The notes under the pieces were generated by a model that saw only the letters and a program-made list of their open reading frames with translations, searched no databases and had not been told where the DNA came from. 64,000 nt of DNA from NCBI RefSeq assembly GCF_020509005.1, contig NC_063024.1, positions 124,001-188,000 on the forward strand, read 5' to 3'. Source of the stretch: Fulvia fulva (taxonomy: Eukaryota; Ascomycota; Dothideomycetes; Mycosphaerellales; Mycosphaerellaceae). Numbering within the stretch: the stretch's first letter is position 1; the number at the start of each line of letters is the position of its first letter. Made by a program: the position numbers and the translations under genes. Shown in pieces: positions 10,309-20,398 of the stretch.

Positions 10309-11507
10309 ATGCCTTCCTTCGAGGTCCCCAAGTCAATGCGGATCGTACAGCATACTCAGTCGACACAGCAGCTTGAAATCCGGACAGTTGCTGCCCCCAA
10401 ACTGGGCCCCAAGCACTACCTCATCAAAGTCCTAGCCGTTGGTCTAACATCTGGAGAACTGTGGTGGAGACGCCCTGAAGACAAGGCAAGTACTGGAGAA
10501 CACCACACGTCCTGCTGTGGCTCACGCGTTGATGGGCCGCCCGGGGGTCCGCCTCACGCGGCGCGCTTCTCGACTAAAGCCAACATTCCTCTGCTCGGTA
10601 GGATGTGTCCATTCCCGGTGTCGAATACGCAGGAGTCATCGTTCGCGGACCCAAGAATGGCCCCCTTGAACCGGGTGCGAAAGTATACATGCGGGTACGC
10701 TTCCCCGAACAAGGAGCAGCGGCAGAGTACACCACCGCCATAGCGCCCGAATTAAGTATTCGGCCCTCGAACATCACAGCAGTGCAAGCGGCGAGCGTAC
10801 CAGTCAGTGCACTGACCGCATGGCAAGGACTCCACGAGCATGCATCCTTCGACTTGCGCAGCTTCAAATTGGACAAGGCCGCTGGGGAGACTAGCATGCG
10901 AATTCTAATCAACGGTGGATCAACCACCGTCGGGATCTGGTGAGCGAAAATGCCCAATACATCTCCCGTCAGGCGTACTAACGACCCTGTCTCTCGCAGG
11001 TACATGCGACTCCTCTACACCATGCAATTCCCCCGCCCCATCACCATCACCGCCACCTGCAGCAACGCCAACATGCACCGCGTCCGCGACTTCGGCGCCG
11101 ACAACATCATCGACTACACCAAGACCGACAACTTCTCCGCCCACGGCCCCTACCACATCATCTTCGACTGCGTTGGAAGAGAGACTCTCGACAAATGTTG
11201 GCGCGCGTTGGCGCCCAACGGATCCCTTTTCACGATTGTGCCGACACTCGAGACGACGAACTATGTCAGCGGACCCTTGACGGTGCCGGATGAGGTGAAG
11301 GATAGAGGGATTAGGGGGATGTTCTTTTTGATGAGGCCTAATGCGGAGCAGTTGGGCAAGATTACGAAGTTGATTGAGGAGGGGAGGGTTGAGAAGCCGG
11401 TTGTTGATAGTGTGCATGATTTCGAGGCGTACGAAGCCGCGTTCAATAGGGTACGGAGTGGGAGGGCGGTGGGGAAGGTTATTTTGAAAGTATGTGAGGA
11501 GGACTGA
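10309..11507 (+). CDS. Zinc-independent MDR-family (quinone oxidoreductase-like) reductase
   Basis: Exons 10309-10485, 10602-10939 and 11000-11507 encode 340 residues. The layout is that of medium-chain dehydrogenase/reductases: an N-terminal GroES-like half (PGVEYAGVI, GAKVYMRV), then a Rossmann half with NGGSTTVG at the dinucleotide turn in place of the usual GAxGGVG, followed by DFGADNIIDY and IIFDCVGRETL. No catalytic zinc ligands are visible, so it should be an NAD(P)H-dependent enone or quinone reductase type of unknown substrate. Intron 1 (10486-10601) uses a GC donor, AAG|GCAAGT, and only this choice keeps the frame. Intron 2 (10940-10999) has GTGAGC, a TACTAAC branch site and CGCAG. 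The N-terminal half is somewhat shorter than usual. Confidence 0.85.
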
Positions 11508-12213
11508 GAGTATGCAACTGTGCGCGAGGGAGGCAGGCTGAGGTGACTGGGGAATTTGGGGAGTATGATGGATTTTCATGACGAGCGGCTATTGGTGCTA
11601 TGTGGCAATACCTCACTGCTGTAGGACCACATCCATACCGCTCTGTGATCTTCTGCCGCGGTATCATATCACATCACTGACATCTAGTCACAACCTCACT
11701 AGCTGACCCTCCACCCATCGCCGGAAGGCCACAGAACTCAAGCAGCGCAACACCACATTCACGCATTCCGATCACTGCAATAATTCTGGACATCACATTG
11801 CTCGTCACCTTCAAGTGATCTTCATCAAGTCTTCCGACTAGTCTAGAACACATCGCATCCACCCTCCAAGCTGCCTCGCAACGATTCCCGGCCGCAGCGC
11901 TGAATCCCAATCACATCAACAATCTTCCAGAGCGTAGTACGCTTCTGTACTGTAGTTGCAGTGATGACACAGTTCGCTATGTCTCTCTGGAGGAGGTCTA
12001 CGAGTCGTTCCAGTGGAACGAGATCGTGGCGATGCGAATCATTGACCTTCTGTGCCTGTGAAGTAACAGTGCGTGCCATCAGCAAGGCAAACAGGCGTGG
12101 CACTCGCTAAGAGCTTGAGATGAAGACAGCACCTGACCTTTAAAGTGGATACATGTACTGTTCTCCTAGGTAGCATTCCTCAGGACTATGCAACGCAACG
12201 CAACGCCTCAGGC
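11508..12213. other. Intergenic region with no gene seen
   Basis: This lies between two convergent genes. Short frames are Cys/Arg-rich and unlike real proteins. It should contain the 3' ends of both neighbours. Confidence 0.45.
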
Positions 12214-12465
12214 CTACATTCCTCTGGCCCTTCGTATCGCTTTGATGAACTCATCCTTATCCGCCTCAACCATCGTCAGGTCGTAGGATGGCACATACAC
12301 CCAGCACGCCTCATCTCCCATCAACACTTCCCCATCCAAGAGCATGCCTTGCGGCATATACATCGATTGTGGTAGTTCCATGTCCTCCCCACCCGTGAGC
12401 TCCATGCCTGTCGACTGTATACCAGTCAACTCCATGCCAGTGCCAGCAGCACACGTAGCATCCTC
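12214..12465 (-). CDS. In-frame coding-like extension downstream of a TAG stop
   Basis: Immediately after the TAG (12466-12468) that ends the 908-residue gene, the same frame stays open for 83 more codons and looks like protein. It is Met-rich, with a repeated TGMELTG unit, and ends KDEFIKAIRRARGM. The two copies of the unit differ at three codons (ACT/ACA, TTG/CTC, ACT/ACG) and all three changes are synonymous, which suggests protein-level constraint. Two explanations fit. One is translation past the TAG. The other is a 72-nt intron at about 12397-12468+ (donor GTAGTA upstream of the TAG, acceptor ACAG before GCATGGAG) that removes the stop and keeps frame. A separate small gene starting at 12435 is a third option. 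Confidence 0.4.
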   Translation of the reverse strand, partial: EDATCAAGTGMELTGIQSTGMELTGGEDMELPQSMYMPQGMLLDGEVLMGDEACWVYVPSYDLTMVEADKDEFIKAIRRARGM

Positions 12466-15192
12466 CTAATATGTACTACCACCAAACTCAAACCTGCCAG
12501 TACTCATTCCCGGCAAACCACCACTCACAGCCGGCAGGCTTGAAAGCGGCACACCTCCAGTCGTGTATCCACCACCGCCGCCTGGGTACCTCGAGCGAGG
12601 CGAGTCAGCGGCGATGCTTCGATATCTCGAGTCTCTGCTGAGTCTAGCTGGCGGTTGACCCCAGGTGTTGTCAAAGAAGGAGTTGTTGCCGTTGGGGCCG
12701 CGGTCGATAGCCCACTCCGGTGGCTTGGACCAGTTGCTGAAGTAGTCGCGGCGCTTCTCGATGGGACCTTCAACATAGGCGGCCAAGCTCTCGTAGACGG
12801 GAATCAGGGATCGCGTTAGGCCTTCGTCCCATGGCACTTGTGATTTGCTGGTGTTACCGTTGACGGCGGGTGCAGTCGTGCGTGACCGAGGTGACACCTT
12901 TGCAGATCTGGCACCAATGTGAGCGAGGCGGCTTGGAGTTCTAGTCGACATCGGTGAGTCAGGTTCGGATTTGAGCGAAAGCGTCTTGATGCTCTGGAAG
13001 AACTCTTCTTGGCGGGCGAGCTTGCTTGTGCTGAAGTACCATTCCTTGAGCTCTGCTTCGGGAGAAAGTTTCTTGACTTTGGCTGCAGGTGGCGCGAAGA
13101 CATTCATAGCTCCCACATCTTCGCTGGCATGAGATGGTCGAAGCACGCTGTATGTGCCAGAAGTAGCGCGGGTCTCGGATGATGACTGCGGAAAGTCGGT
13201 GTCAGGCACACTGTCGCCCAAGCTAGCCAAGCGTCGCTGAGGCGTAGGTAGCATGGGCTGCGAGTCACGCCACCCACCAAATCTGGTATCGAACGCAGGC
13301 TTAAACTCTCGCTCATTCTGGTCCTTTTGTGGAGCGGTGATAGCCAGTGACTGATTGAAGTCTGGAAATGGTTCCTCTCCATCTACCTTGTCGCCAAGGC
13401 TGCTGAATGGGTCGTATAGTATGGTGCGCCCATTCTGACTGGTGCTACGCTCCTTCGCAGTCTCTCCAAGCTTCCGCAGCTGATCGCGCATCGCTTCGCG
13501 TGAATGCATTGGAGTCACTGGTTTCGGACATGATGGCGTGCCCACGCTGCCAAGTGACAACTGACGTTGGATGGGTGTGGCGGCCGTGCCGGCAAGGTAT
13601 GGCTGGAGCATCGACGGGTGGACTGTAGGCGCAGCGGTCGTAGAAGCAGCATTGGCACCACCAGTGCCGGCCATACGGGCGGGTCGTGATGCGCTCGGGC
13701 GCCAGTGAGGAGGGACATATTCATTCCGCGCCCCCCCAAAGGTCTGGGCCGTTCCGGTGGGCTGAAAGTTGCCTGCTGGGGCGGACAGTGGAGGCTCCGA
13801 GAAGACACCGTAGGTCGGATGTGGTACAGGAACAGTGAATGGGTCCTCGTTGCGAAGCTCAGGACGTGGCGGTGGATTGTAGGAATACTGATTAGGATGT
13901 GACAAACGCGGACCTGCCGGCACAGCGACTGGGAGATCGCGCTGCGGGAGTATTCGCACAGCACCATGTGTATTTGCTATGGCTTGCTGTCGGATCGCAT
14001 TCTCTTCCCGCTGGCGTTGCGCGTCCACCTGCACACCGACTCGGTTGCCAGTGGTGGTGAAGAAGCGTGGCTTTGGTGACTCTGCTTTCTCGATAGTGGC
14101 GGTCGCTGGCTGCTCTGGAGGCGGGCCCATGATCTGCTGGATCTCCTGCTGACCAAAAGGCTGGCCCATGGTCGTCTGTTCTCGCTGCTTTGAGATGGCG
14201 CGAAAGTAGGCAAGGGTGTTCTTCTGAAGTGTCTGCCACGCCGTCTCTCCCTTGAGACGATCAGAGCCCAGCTGACCTTCAACCTTCTTCCGGATGTTGG
14301 AGAAGATTCCTATGTTCTCCCACACGTAGCGATTCATGCTCCACATGTGAGCTCCGACGTCGCCATTCGGGTGCATCACGAACTGAAGCTGAGCATCGTT
14401 ATAGCCAGGATTCATGCGGAGAAACTCGAGTGGTGGGAGATCTATGCCGAACACCTTGTGTATCTCGTCCTTGTCAATGGTGGCCTCGACAGTCTTCTGC
14501 TTCACTTCCGGCTTGTCCTCGTACGGGCGGAGCTGGTCGGCACTTGGTTTGCCACGGCGCGGGTACTGGAAGCCTTGGTCGACCAGCATGGAATCGTGGC
14601 GCTCCATGTCGTAGGTGCCAGCCATGTTGGAGATGCCAGAGATGGAGCGCGAGAGTGAGGTGTCACGCGACAGGGAGGGGTAGAAAGTGTTGATGCGGCG
14701 CTCGGTGGCGGTGGCGAGGACTCTATCTTCGGCATCGGGATGTTGGCCAGCAATGTCCCATCCGATGGGCATCTTCTTGTGCGCCGGCTTGTTGCTGTTC
14801 TTGTCGCGTGACACGGGGCGCTGGTTGTTGGAGTGAGGTGGCGCGGCGAGCGCCGCCTCTGCTTGTTGGATGCGCTCGTTCTGGCGGCGTAATTTGGCCT
14901 CGGCGGTGGACAATGCTACACCACCGCCGTGGTCCGAGTAGGCAGAAGTCGACATGGCGGTAGCGACCGACTTGGCGGGTGTGGGCGGTTTGGGAGTTGG
15001 TGGGGTGAGGATAGTGATGCCGTCCTCGGTCGAAGAAGCGGTGTCGGCGCGTGAAATGAAAGACGAGTCGGTGGTGCTGCGGTTAGTCGCTCGCGATGTC
15101 GGTCGCGTGGTGTTGTCAGGCAGGTGCGCTCCGACAGGGAGACGACTTTTCGGCAGTCGTGCTGCCGTGGACTTCTTGCCGTGCTTAGGCAT
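12466..15192 (-). CDS. Conserved fungal protein of unknown function, mostly disordered
   Basis: A 908-residue protein starting MPKHGKKSTAAR at 15192. The frame is open further upstream, but that part looks untranslated, so I chose this start. It is Ser/Thr/Pro/Arg-rich and low-complexity for most of its length. One compact region lies about residues 235-345, with IDLPPLEFLRMNPGYNDAQL, then MWSMNRYVWENIGIF and a Gln-rich helix. A second compact region lies near the C-terminus, about 810-860 (PWDEGLTRSLIPVYESLAAY and a following Trp-rich segment). I recognise no named domain. The composition suggests a cytoplasmic or nuclear scaffold-like protein; that is inference. It ends at TAG 12466-12468, with an open extension downstream described separately. 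Confidence 0.75.
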   Translation of the reverse strand: MPKHGKKSTAARLPKSRLPVGAHLPDNTTRPTSRATNRSTTDSSFISRADTASSTEDGITILTPPTPKPPTPAKSVATAMSTSAYSDHGGGVALSTAEAKLRRQNERIQQAEAALAAPPHSNNQRPVSRDKNSNKPAHKKMPIGWDIAGQHPDAEDRVLATATERRINTFYPSLSRDTSLSRSISGISNMAGTYDMERHDSMLVDQGFQYPRRGKPSADQLRPYEDKPEVKQKTVEATIDKDEIHKVFGIDLPPLEFLRMNPGYNDAQLQFVMHPNGDVGAHMWSMNRYVWENIGIFSNIRKKVEGQLGSDRLKGETAWQTLQKNTLAYFRAISKQREQTTMGQPFGQQEIQQIMGPPPEQPATATIEKAESPKPRFFTTTGNRVGVQVDAQRQREENAIRQQAIANTHGAVRILPQRDLPVAVPAGPRLSHPNQYSYNPPPRPELRNEDPFTVPVPHPTYGVFSEPPLSAPAGNFQPTGTAQTFGGARNEYVPPHWRPSASRPARMAGTGGANAASTTAAPTVHPSMLQPYLAGTAATPIQRQLSLGSVGTPSCPKPVTPMHSREAMRDQLRKLGETAKERSTSQNGRTILYDPFSSLGDKVDGEEPFPDFNQSLAITAPQKDQNEREFKPAFDTRFGGWRDSQPMLPTPQRRLASLGDSVPDTDFPQSSSETRATSGTYSVLRPSHASEDVGAMNVFAPPAAKVKKLSPEAELKEWYFSTSKLARQEEFFQSIKTLSLKSEPDSPMSTRTPSRLAHIGARSAKVSPRSRTTAPAVNGNTSKSQVPWDEGLTRSLIPVYESLAAYVEGPIEKRRDYFSNWSKPPEWAIDRGPNGNNSFFDNTWGQPPARLSRDSRYRSIAADSPRSRYPGGGGGYTTGGVPLSSLPAVSGGLPGMSTGRFEFGGSTY

Positions 15193-17263
15193 GTGATGTG
15201 CTCTTGCTCTCGCCGCCGCCACTGTCGCCGCTGAACAGAATGTGATGGGGGGACTTGCACTTGTGCCTGCAGTTGACCTGCTAAGGTACATGTATCGTCG
15301 AGTACTATCTCCCACTGGTGTACAGTACGTATTGCCGCGCGCTGGTCTGCAGTCAATGTGGTGGCGGCGACGTTGCGATGAGATGTGGCGGGCAGGTGCA
15401 GCTCTTAACGGTGGGAAAGCGCTGCTTAAGCTGCCACCATCCGCGACAAACACCTTCGTTCATCCTCACCTGCATGAACCTCACATCACACCCTCCCCTC
15501 GGGCTCCCGAATACCTCACACACGGCTGGCATACCCTGCCTAGAGCGTCCAGCGTCCCAGCAACATGTCCACTCCCTTGGCTCACCTACATAGCAGATAC
15601 CTTTCCGCGTGTTGTCTCGACGCCGGCTTGTTCGTGCCCACCAAAGGCTGCGATACCACAGGCTGTTCTCAATCAATCCTGCCGCATTCAATCGCCCAGC
15701 GCGACTTATCATATGCAACGACAATACACCAAAGTCCTATTGTCGGCACTTTGCCATGCCATTTCTGCGACTCTTGATGTTGACCTGCTAACTACACATC
15801 CTGCTGTCCTTCTCTTCGACATTCGGTGCTTGTATTCCCGTTGACAATCTCGCAGCTCTTTCTCTTCACTGTGTCCTCTGCTCCGTTCGCATCCTGTTGA
15901 ATAGGCCGGCACGTCAGGCACTGCTACGTCCATGACACTCCACAATCCAGCAACCGACTTTGCCTACTCTCTCACTGCCACTTCGTAGTCATCACACGAC
16001 GCGCTCTGAGCATGGTCAGGACAGATCATCATGATGAGAACAGAGAGATGATGCCTGATGCCAACGGCTGTGCCCTTACGAGGTAAGTCCGAGGGGAGTA
16101 GGTAGGTGGAAGTTGGGGAGCTGTGCTCAGGACAACGCACATTGTGCCAAGATGTACGCAGTCTTGCTGCCTACGCGTGCTGCAGGTACGATAGCATCCT
16201 CAGCTTGAGATCCTGCTAAATCCTGCTGCTACCAGCCCATCTTCCTTAGCTGAGTTTCTCCTCACCATGAAGTTAGACAACAATAGCATCCGCGGCGATC
16301 AACTCTTCTCGATCTCCCTTTATTCGGGACCGCCATGAATTGCAATACAACTGGCATCACGGCCCTCGAGATACTGGTCTCCTCCATCCAGACTTCCGAG
16401 AACGTTACGGATGCCAACATGCAGAACAACGCCACAACAACATCCTACCTCGATAACATAACGCTCCAGTTCTTCATCACAGCCAAGAATCGAGACTGGG
16501 ACAACCCCATTGTGACTCAAATTCTCTTCTCCAACATTCGCAGCGAGATTCAAGGGCCCAACATCACAGCGTGCGGAATCGCAGAGCATACCGAACTCGT
16601 CAAGCAAACGGTGGACAGCGGCACGTGGCAAGTCCATCCAACAGATGGGGTATACTTCTGTCTGGGTGCTCTTTCGGGTTGAGGATGTGAAGCAACGCAT
16701 TGAAAGATAAAGTGTTGGCTTGTTCGAGTACAAGATGAATAAAGATGAGACGTGGTTGCTGGTGCACTACACGGCGTTGAGTTGTACGCAGCCGTTGCCG
16801 GAGGTTTGTCTTCATACACCGGACCATTGCAATGGTTGAGCGCTGCGACCATTCGCCTCTTTGCAAGGAGTATGTGGCTTTAACTACGCTCTCGGCGTGT
16901 TCTCTACTCATGATTCGACGCAATCCTGGGACTCGCCAGGATGGTTCGTTGCGCTTTGCAGCAACGATCAACATCAGCCGGTGTGGCTGTGAGCCTATTC
17001 TGGAGGTTGAAACCGTGATGCCTGACGACCGCCATTGCTCGTGACCAAGACTATGGACGAAGGTGCTCTGAAGTCGAAGACTACCACTGGTCAGTGTGGT
17101 AGAAGGATACCTGCTGCTGTGTACAAAGAGCCACTGAATCTTGTGAGTACTTACAATACCAATTCTGCATTCCACTTCACACTCTCGTAAGCACCTCACC
17201 TCCATGCGTTCGACATGTTGCTCAATAATCCATACACAATCGCTACCTTCTACTTGATTCGAG
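15193..17263. other. Largely non-coding 2-kb interval
   Basis: This should hold the promoter of the minus-strand gene at 15192 (CT-rich, 15460-15870). The only protein-like pieces are the frame at 16335-16682 and a short stretch at about 16739-16836. A strong donor-like GTAAGT stands at about 16082 after a short open frame starting near 16012, which hints at a multi-exon gene that I could not assemble. Confidence 0.4.
16335..16682 (+). CDS. Possible fragment or exon of a secreted glycoprotein
   Basis: An open frame of 115 codons whose product looks protein-like, with LDNITLQFFITAKNRDWDNP followed by an Asn/Ile-rich segment, two Cys near the end and five potential N-glycosylation sites (NTT, NVT, NAT, NIT, NIT). 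It has no signal peptide, so if real it should be an internal or final exon. Another plausible coding stretch in a different frame follows at 16739-16836. I could not find splice sites that join them, so it may be a decayed gene. No family is recognised. Confidence 0.3.
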   Translation: MNCNTTGITALEILVSSIQTSENVTDANMQNNATTTSYLDNITLQFFITAKNRDWDNPIVTQILFSNIRSEIQGPNITACGIAEHTELVKQTVDSGTWQVHPTDGVYFCLGALSG

Positions 17264-17791
17264 ATGCAGCTCAATTCCTTCCTTGTCATCCTTTTATGGG
17301 CCGCACTGTTAGCAGAGGCCGGTACAGACTCCCATGGCCATACTGCGGACGCCCAAGGTCACGCAATCCACAAGAGAGCTGTAGAGCATACTCAGTCCGC
17401 ACTCCTACCTGAGCCCACTGCGAGCGATCTTTTGCCACCTGAAGCCATTTCTACAACCTTTACGACAGTCCCTGTGATGATCACAGCTCATGTCGCTACA
17501 TGCACTTCTGGCACGGATTCATGGCCAACAACGACTTCTGTGATAGAGCATCAACACAATAGACATGTCGCACTTACTACATCGTCGAGGCTGGTTAAGG
17601 TGTTCAGGCTGCATGGGACGTCGCCGAGTCGAATCGACTGTACCCTCACTGGGGTTGATGCGCAGAGCAGATCCTGGATTCCAGGCATGGCGAAGGACAA
17701 CGACGCTGAGGATACCGCTACAAGCCTTGTGGCGTTGAATGTGAGCGACATCCTCGCGAGGTTGAGGATGTTCCTGATGTTTTGGTTATGA
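17264..17791 (+). CDS. Putative small secreted protein with a Kex2-type site
   Basis: A 175-residue frame. The first 20 residues form a good signal peptide: short polar start, hydrophobic core FLVILLWAALL, and AEA before the probable cleavage site. A His-rich propeptide-like segment follows, ending in HKR, a dibasic site of the kind cut by Kex2-type proteases. The rest is Thr/Ser-rich with two Cys. I recognise no family. A real gene would be a candidate secreted or effector-like protein. The C-terminal third looks less convincing and the true 3' end may be spliced. Confidence 0.4.
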   Translation: MQLNSFLVILLWAALLAEAGTDSHGHTADAQGHAIHKRAVEHTQSALLPEPTASDLLPPEAISTTFTTVPVMITAHVATCTSGTDSWPTTTSVIEHQHNRHVALTTSSRLVKVFRLHGTSPSRIDCTLTGVDAQSRSWIPGMAKDNDAEDTATSLVALNVSDILARLRMFLMFWL

Positions 17792-18317
17792 TGGACGCGC
17801 TGGTTGTCTGCAAGATGGTGCTGGACATCGTTTGAGAGAGATGTAGCGAGGTAATGGTTAGCAGATGGTGTGTGAGCGTTCTTGCAATTGCGGAGAGATC
17901 TAAGGGTTAAAGGATTTTGCATCAGTCGCTGATAGTATGATAATGTCTTAATGTATAGTGGTACTTATTGTGCTATTCCAATGGTCCTGCAGTCGCTCGG
18001 CACACATCAGCTCCTGTCAGTGGTACGGTGGGTCAAAAATGTTCGTGGCCCGTGCATTGTTCTCCACCTTTGCCGCCTACACTTCAAGCCACTTCCCCTT
18101 TGTTTGCCTCGACTAGGACATTGTCGCCTGAACATCCACAGCACACATATAAGACGTCCACCGCACCTCATGGCCACTGATTGTGCGGCGCATGCACTTG
18201 ATTGACATGTGAAGTGACTTTCTCACCTTCCCTCTTTGCATGCTCTCACAACGCCTCTACCGCCTCACACTACAAACCTTCGGTTCCAGAATCACAGACT
18301 ACAAAACTCGAGCCATC

Positions 18318-20248
18318 ATGACTGAAGCCGGCATGAGCGCTCTCGAACTCCGTGTCTCGGAGAAGATGAACAGAGGCAGGAACAAGCCCGCCACTGACCT
18401 TCTCGGATTGACCTCACCACTGAACAGCATCGTGGATCACAGCTTTTCCTCATTTGATGGTACTCGACCTCGGTTCCCGAATGCGCTCTCTGACTGGAGC
18501 GCTACGCCTTTGATGCTGAGGGAACGCATTATGATTGCTTTCATGACCCAGATCACGGATAAGCCGGATTGGACGAGGAAGGTGTTTGATAATGAGATTG
18601 TGGGCAAGTGGAGGAAGGAGGCGGTTGAGCAGTCGAAGGAGGAGGAGCCGGAGAAGCAGTTTAGTCATAAGATGTTTGCTTATGTGGGTGGGCACCAACG
18701 ATGAGGATGGTTGACTGGGAGCTAACATGAATGTAGTGCATCGATGAGCTTCGCCACTACGCCGAGCAACAAGCAGAGCGGAACTTCATCCCTGCTATCG
18801 ATGCGGATGCTATAGTCTTCAAGTCTGACACGATCATCTCAGATGAGCTCAAAGCGGACCTGACTGCTGCTGCTGCATCGCTCGAGGACGTTCCAGAGAA
18901 CCAGAAAGACTGGCATCCAGACTCGGACGAGAAGGTCCTCGATCTCGTGCACCCTTCTCTCTTCCCTCTTCTCTACGGACGATCAAGGATTCTGAGAATC
19001 GAAGATGGCATCGTTCCGCTCGAGAACTCCGAAGCTTGGACAGGCAAAGGCGAGATCATGCCTATCCCACCACCCGAAGACCTTAAAGTCGACTCTTTCG
19101 CTGGTCTGTCGAGCTGGGGCAGATGGGGTGGTGGAGGTGACGACCCGCACTTCTACTCTGCAAAGTTCCAGTGGTTGCCGTGTGAGGTCGCATTCAAGGA
19201 CAATGATGCCGTGAAGATCACAAGCTACATCAACAACCTGCAGCCGAAGAAGCACAAGACGCTGTATGAAGTGCTGGAACGTGTCATTGCGAAGACGATT
19301 CCTATGTGGGATGCCACTCTGAATTCAACAGAACGCACCAACATCGAACCACGAATCGATCTCACTGATATACCGTGGATCGAGCCTGAAGGCGAACGCG
19401 AGAAGGACGAAGATGAGGACGAGGATGAAGAGTACGAACTTGACGAGGAGTGGCGAGACCAGCGTCGCATCTTGATCGTTCCCGAGCCTGAGAAGTACGC
19501 CACACGTCGCGACTACACCCAGCCGAGCCACCTCGTCACATCCACTATCAACCTTCGCAACGACTTCGCAACCCGCGGCCTCCAAGTCATAGTCAAACTC
19601 GCGAACATCCACCTCACCCCCTCTAAGCCCACTTACGACGGCGGTGCCTGGCACATCGAAGGACAACTGAACGAACATATCTGTGCCTCCGCCTTGTACT
19701 ACTACGACAGCGACAACATCACAGACTCATACCTTGCATTCCGCGAAGCAACAAGCACAGAACATCTCTCCGAAAAACCCTACGAACAATCCGACTACGG
19801 CCACTTCGAGCGCCTCTACGGCATCCAACAAGGCGGCGCCGCAGTCCAAGAACTCGGCAAAGTCCTCACCCGCGAAGGCCGCCTCCTAACCTTCCCCAAC
19901 GTCCTCCAGCACCGCGTCTCCCCCTTCTCCCTCCAAGATCCCACTCAACCAGGCCACCGCAAGATCCTGGCCCTCTTCTTGGTAGATCCTTACACCCGGA
20001 TCCCATCGACTGCCAATGTTCCACCGCAGCAGAAAGATTGGTGGCGGGATATGGTCTTGGGGCTTGATAGGGTTGGCGATTTGCCGCCGGAGCTGGCGGA
20101 GAATGTCATGGAGAGTGCGGGAGATTTCCCGATTGAGTTGGAGGAGGCGAAGAAGTTGAGGTTGGAGTTGATGGATGAGCGGAGGTTGTTTGTGAAGGAT
20201 CATGAGACGAGGTTGCAGCAGGAGGATTTTAGTTTTTGTGAGCATTGA
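18318..20248 (+). CDS. DUF4246 protein, 2-oxoglutarate/Fe(II) oxygenase-like
   Basis: Exons 18318-18683 and 18737-20248 encode 625 residues; an in-frame ATG at 18240 would add 26. The 53-nt intron has donor GTGGGT, branch GCTAAC and acceptor TGTAG, phase 0, joining MFAY to CIDELRHYAEQ. The protein matches DUF4246 family members along its length. The C-terminal half carries a double-stranded-helix oxygenase signature: His in GGAWHIEGQLNEH with the nearby Glu, and a later His in VLQHRVSPF followed by an Arg-containing strand. These could bind Fe(II). An acidic EDEDEDEE run sits near residue 300. The substrate of this family is not known to me. It converges with the FAD monooxygenase gene, ends 150 bases apart. 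Confidence 0.87.
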
Positions 20249-20398
20249 GTGCACTCGCTTTAACGAGACGGGGCAAAGGGCCGGATTGACAGGACGGTTC
20301 GATGCTCTGTCAGCTCCTGGAGGCTGAAGGAGGTATAACGCGCAGGACCGCGATGTAGTGACGACAACCTGAACATAGCACACCAGCACCCGACCACC

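Noticed and set aside
8843..12468. Reassignment of TAG to an amino acid
   Set aside because: Several intact conserved genes (AspRS, Ssz1, EI24-like) end correctly at TAG, so it works as a stop in this genome.
15242..15844. 200-codon plus-strand frame in the leader of the minus-strand gene
   Set aside because: Composition is Pro/His/Ser/Arg-rich, consistent with CT-rich promoter DNA read as codons.
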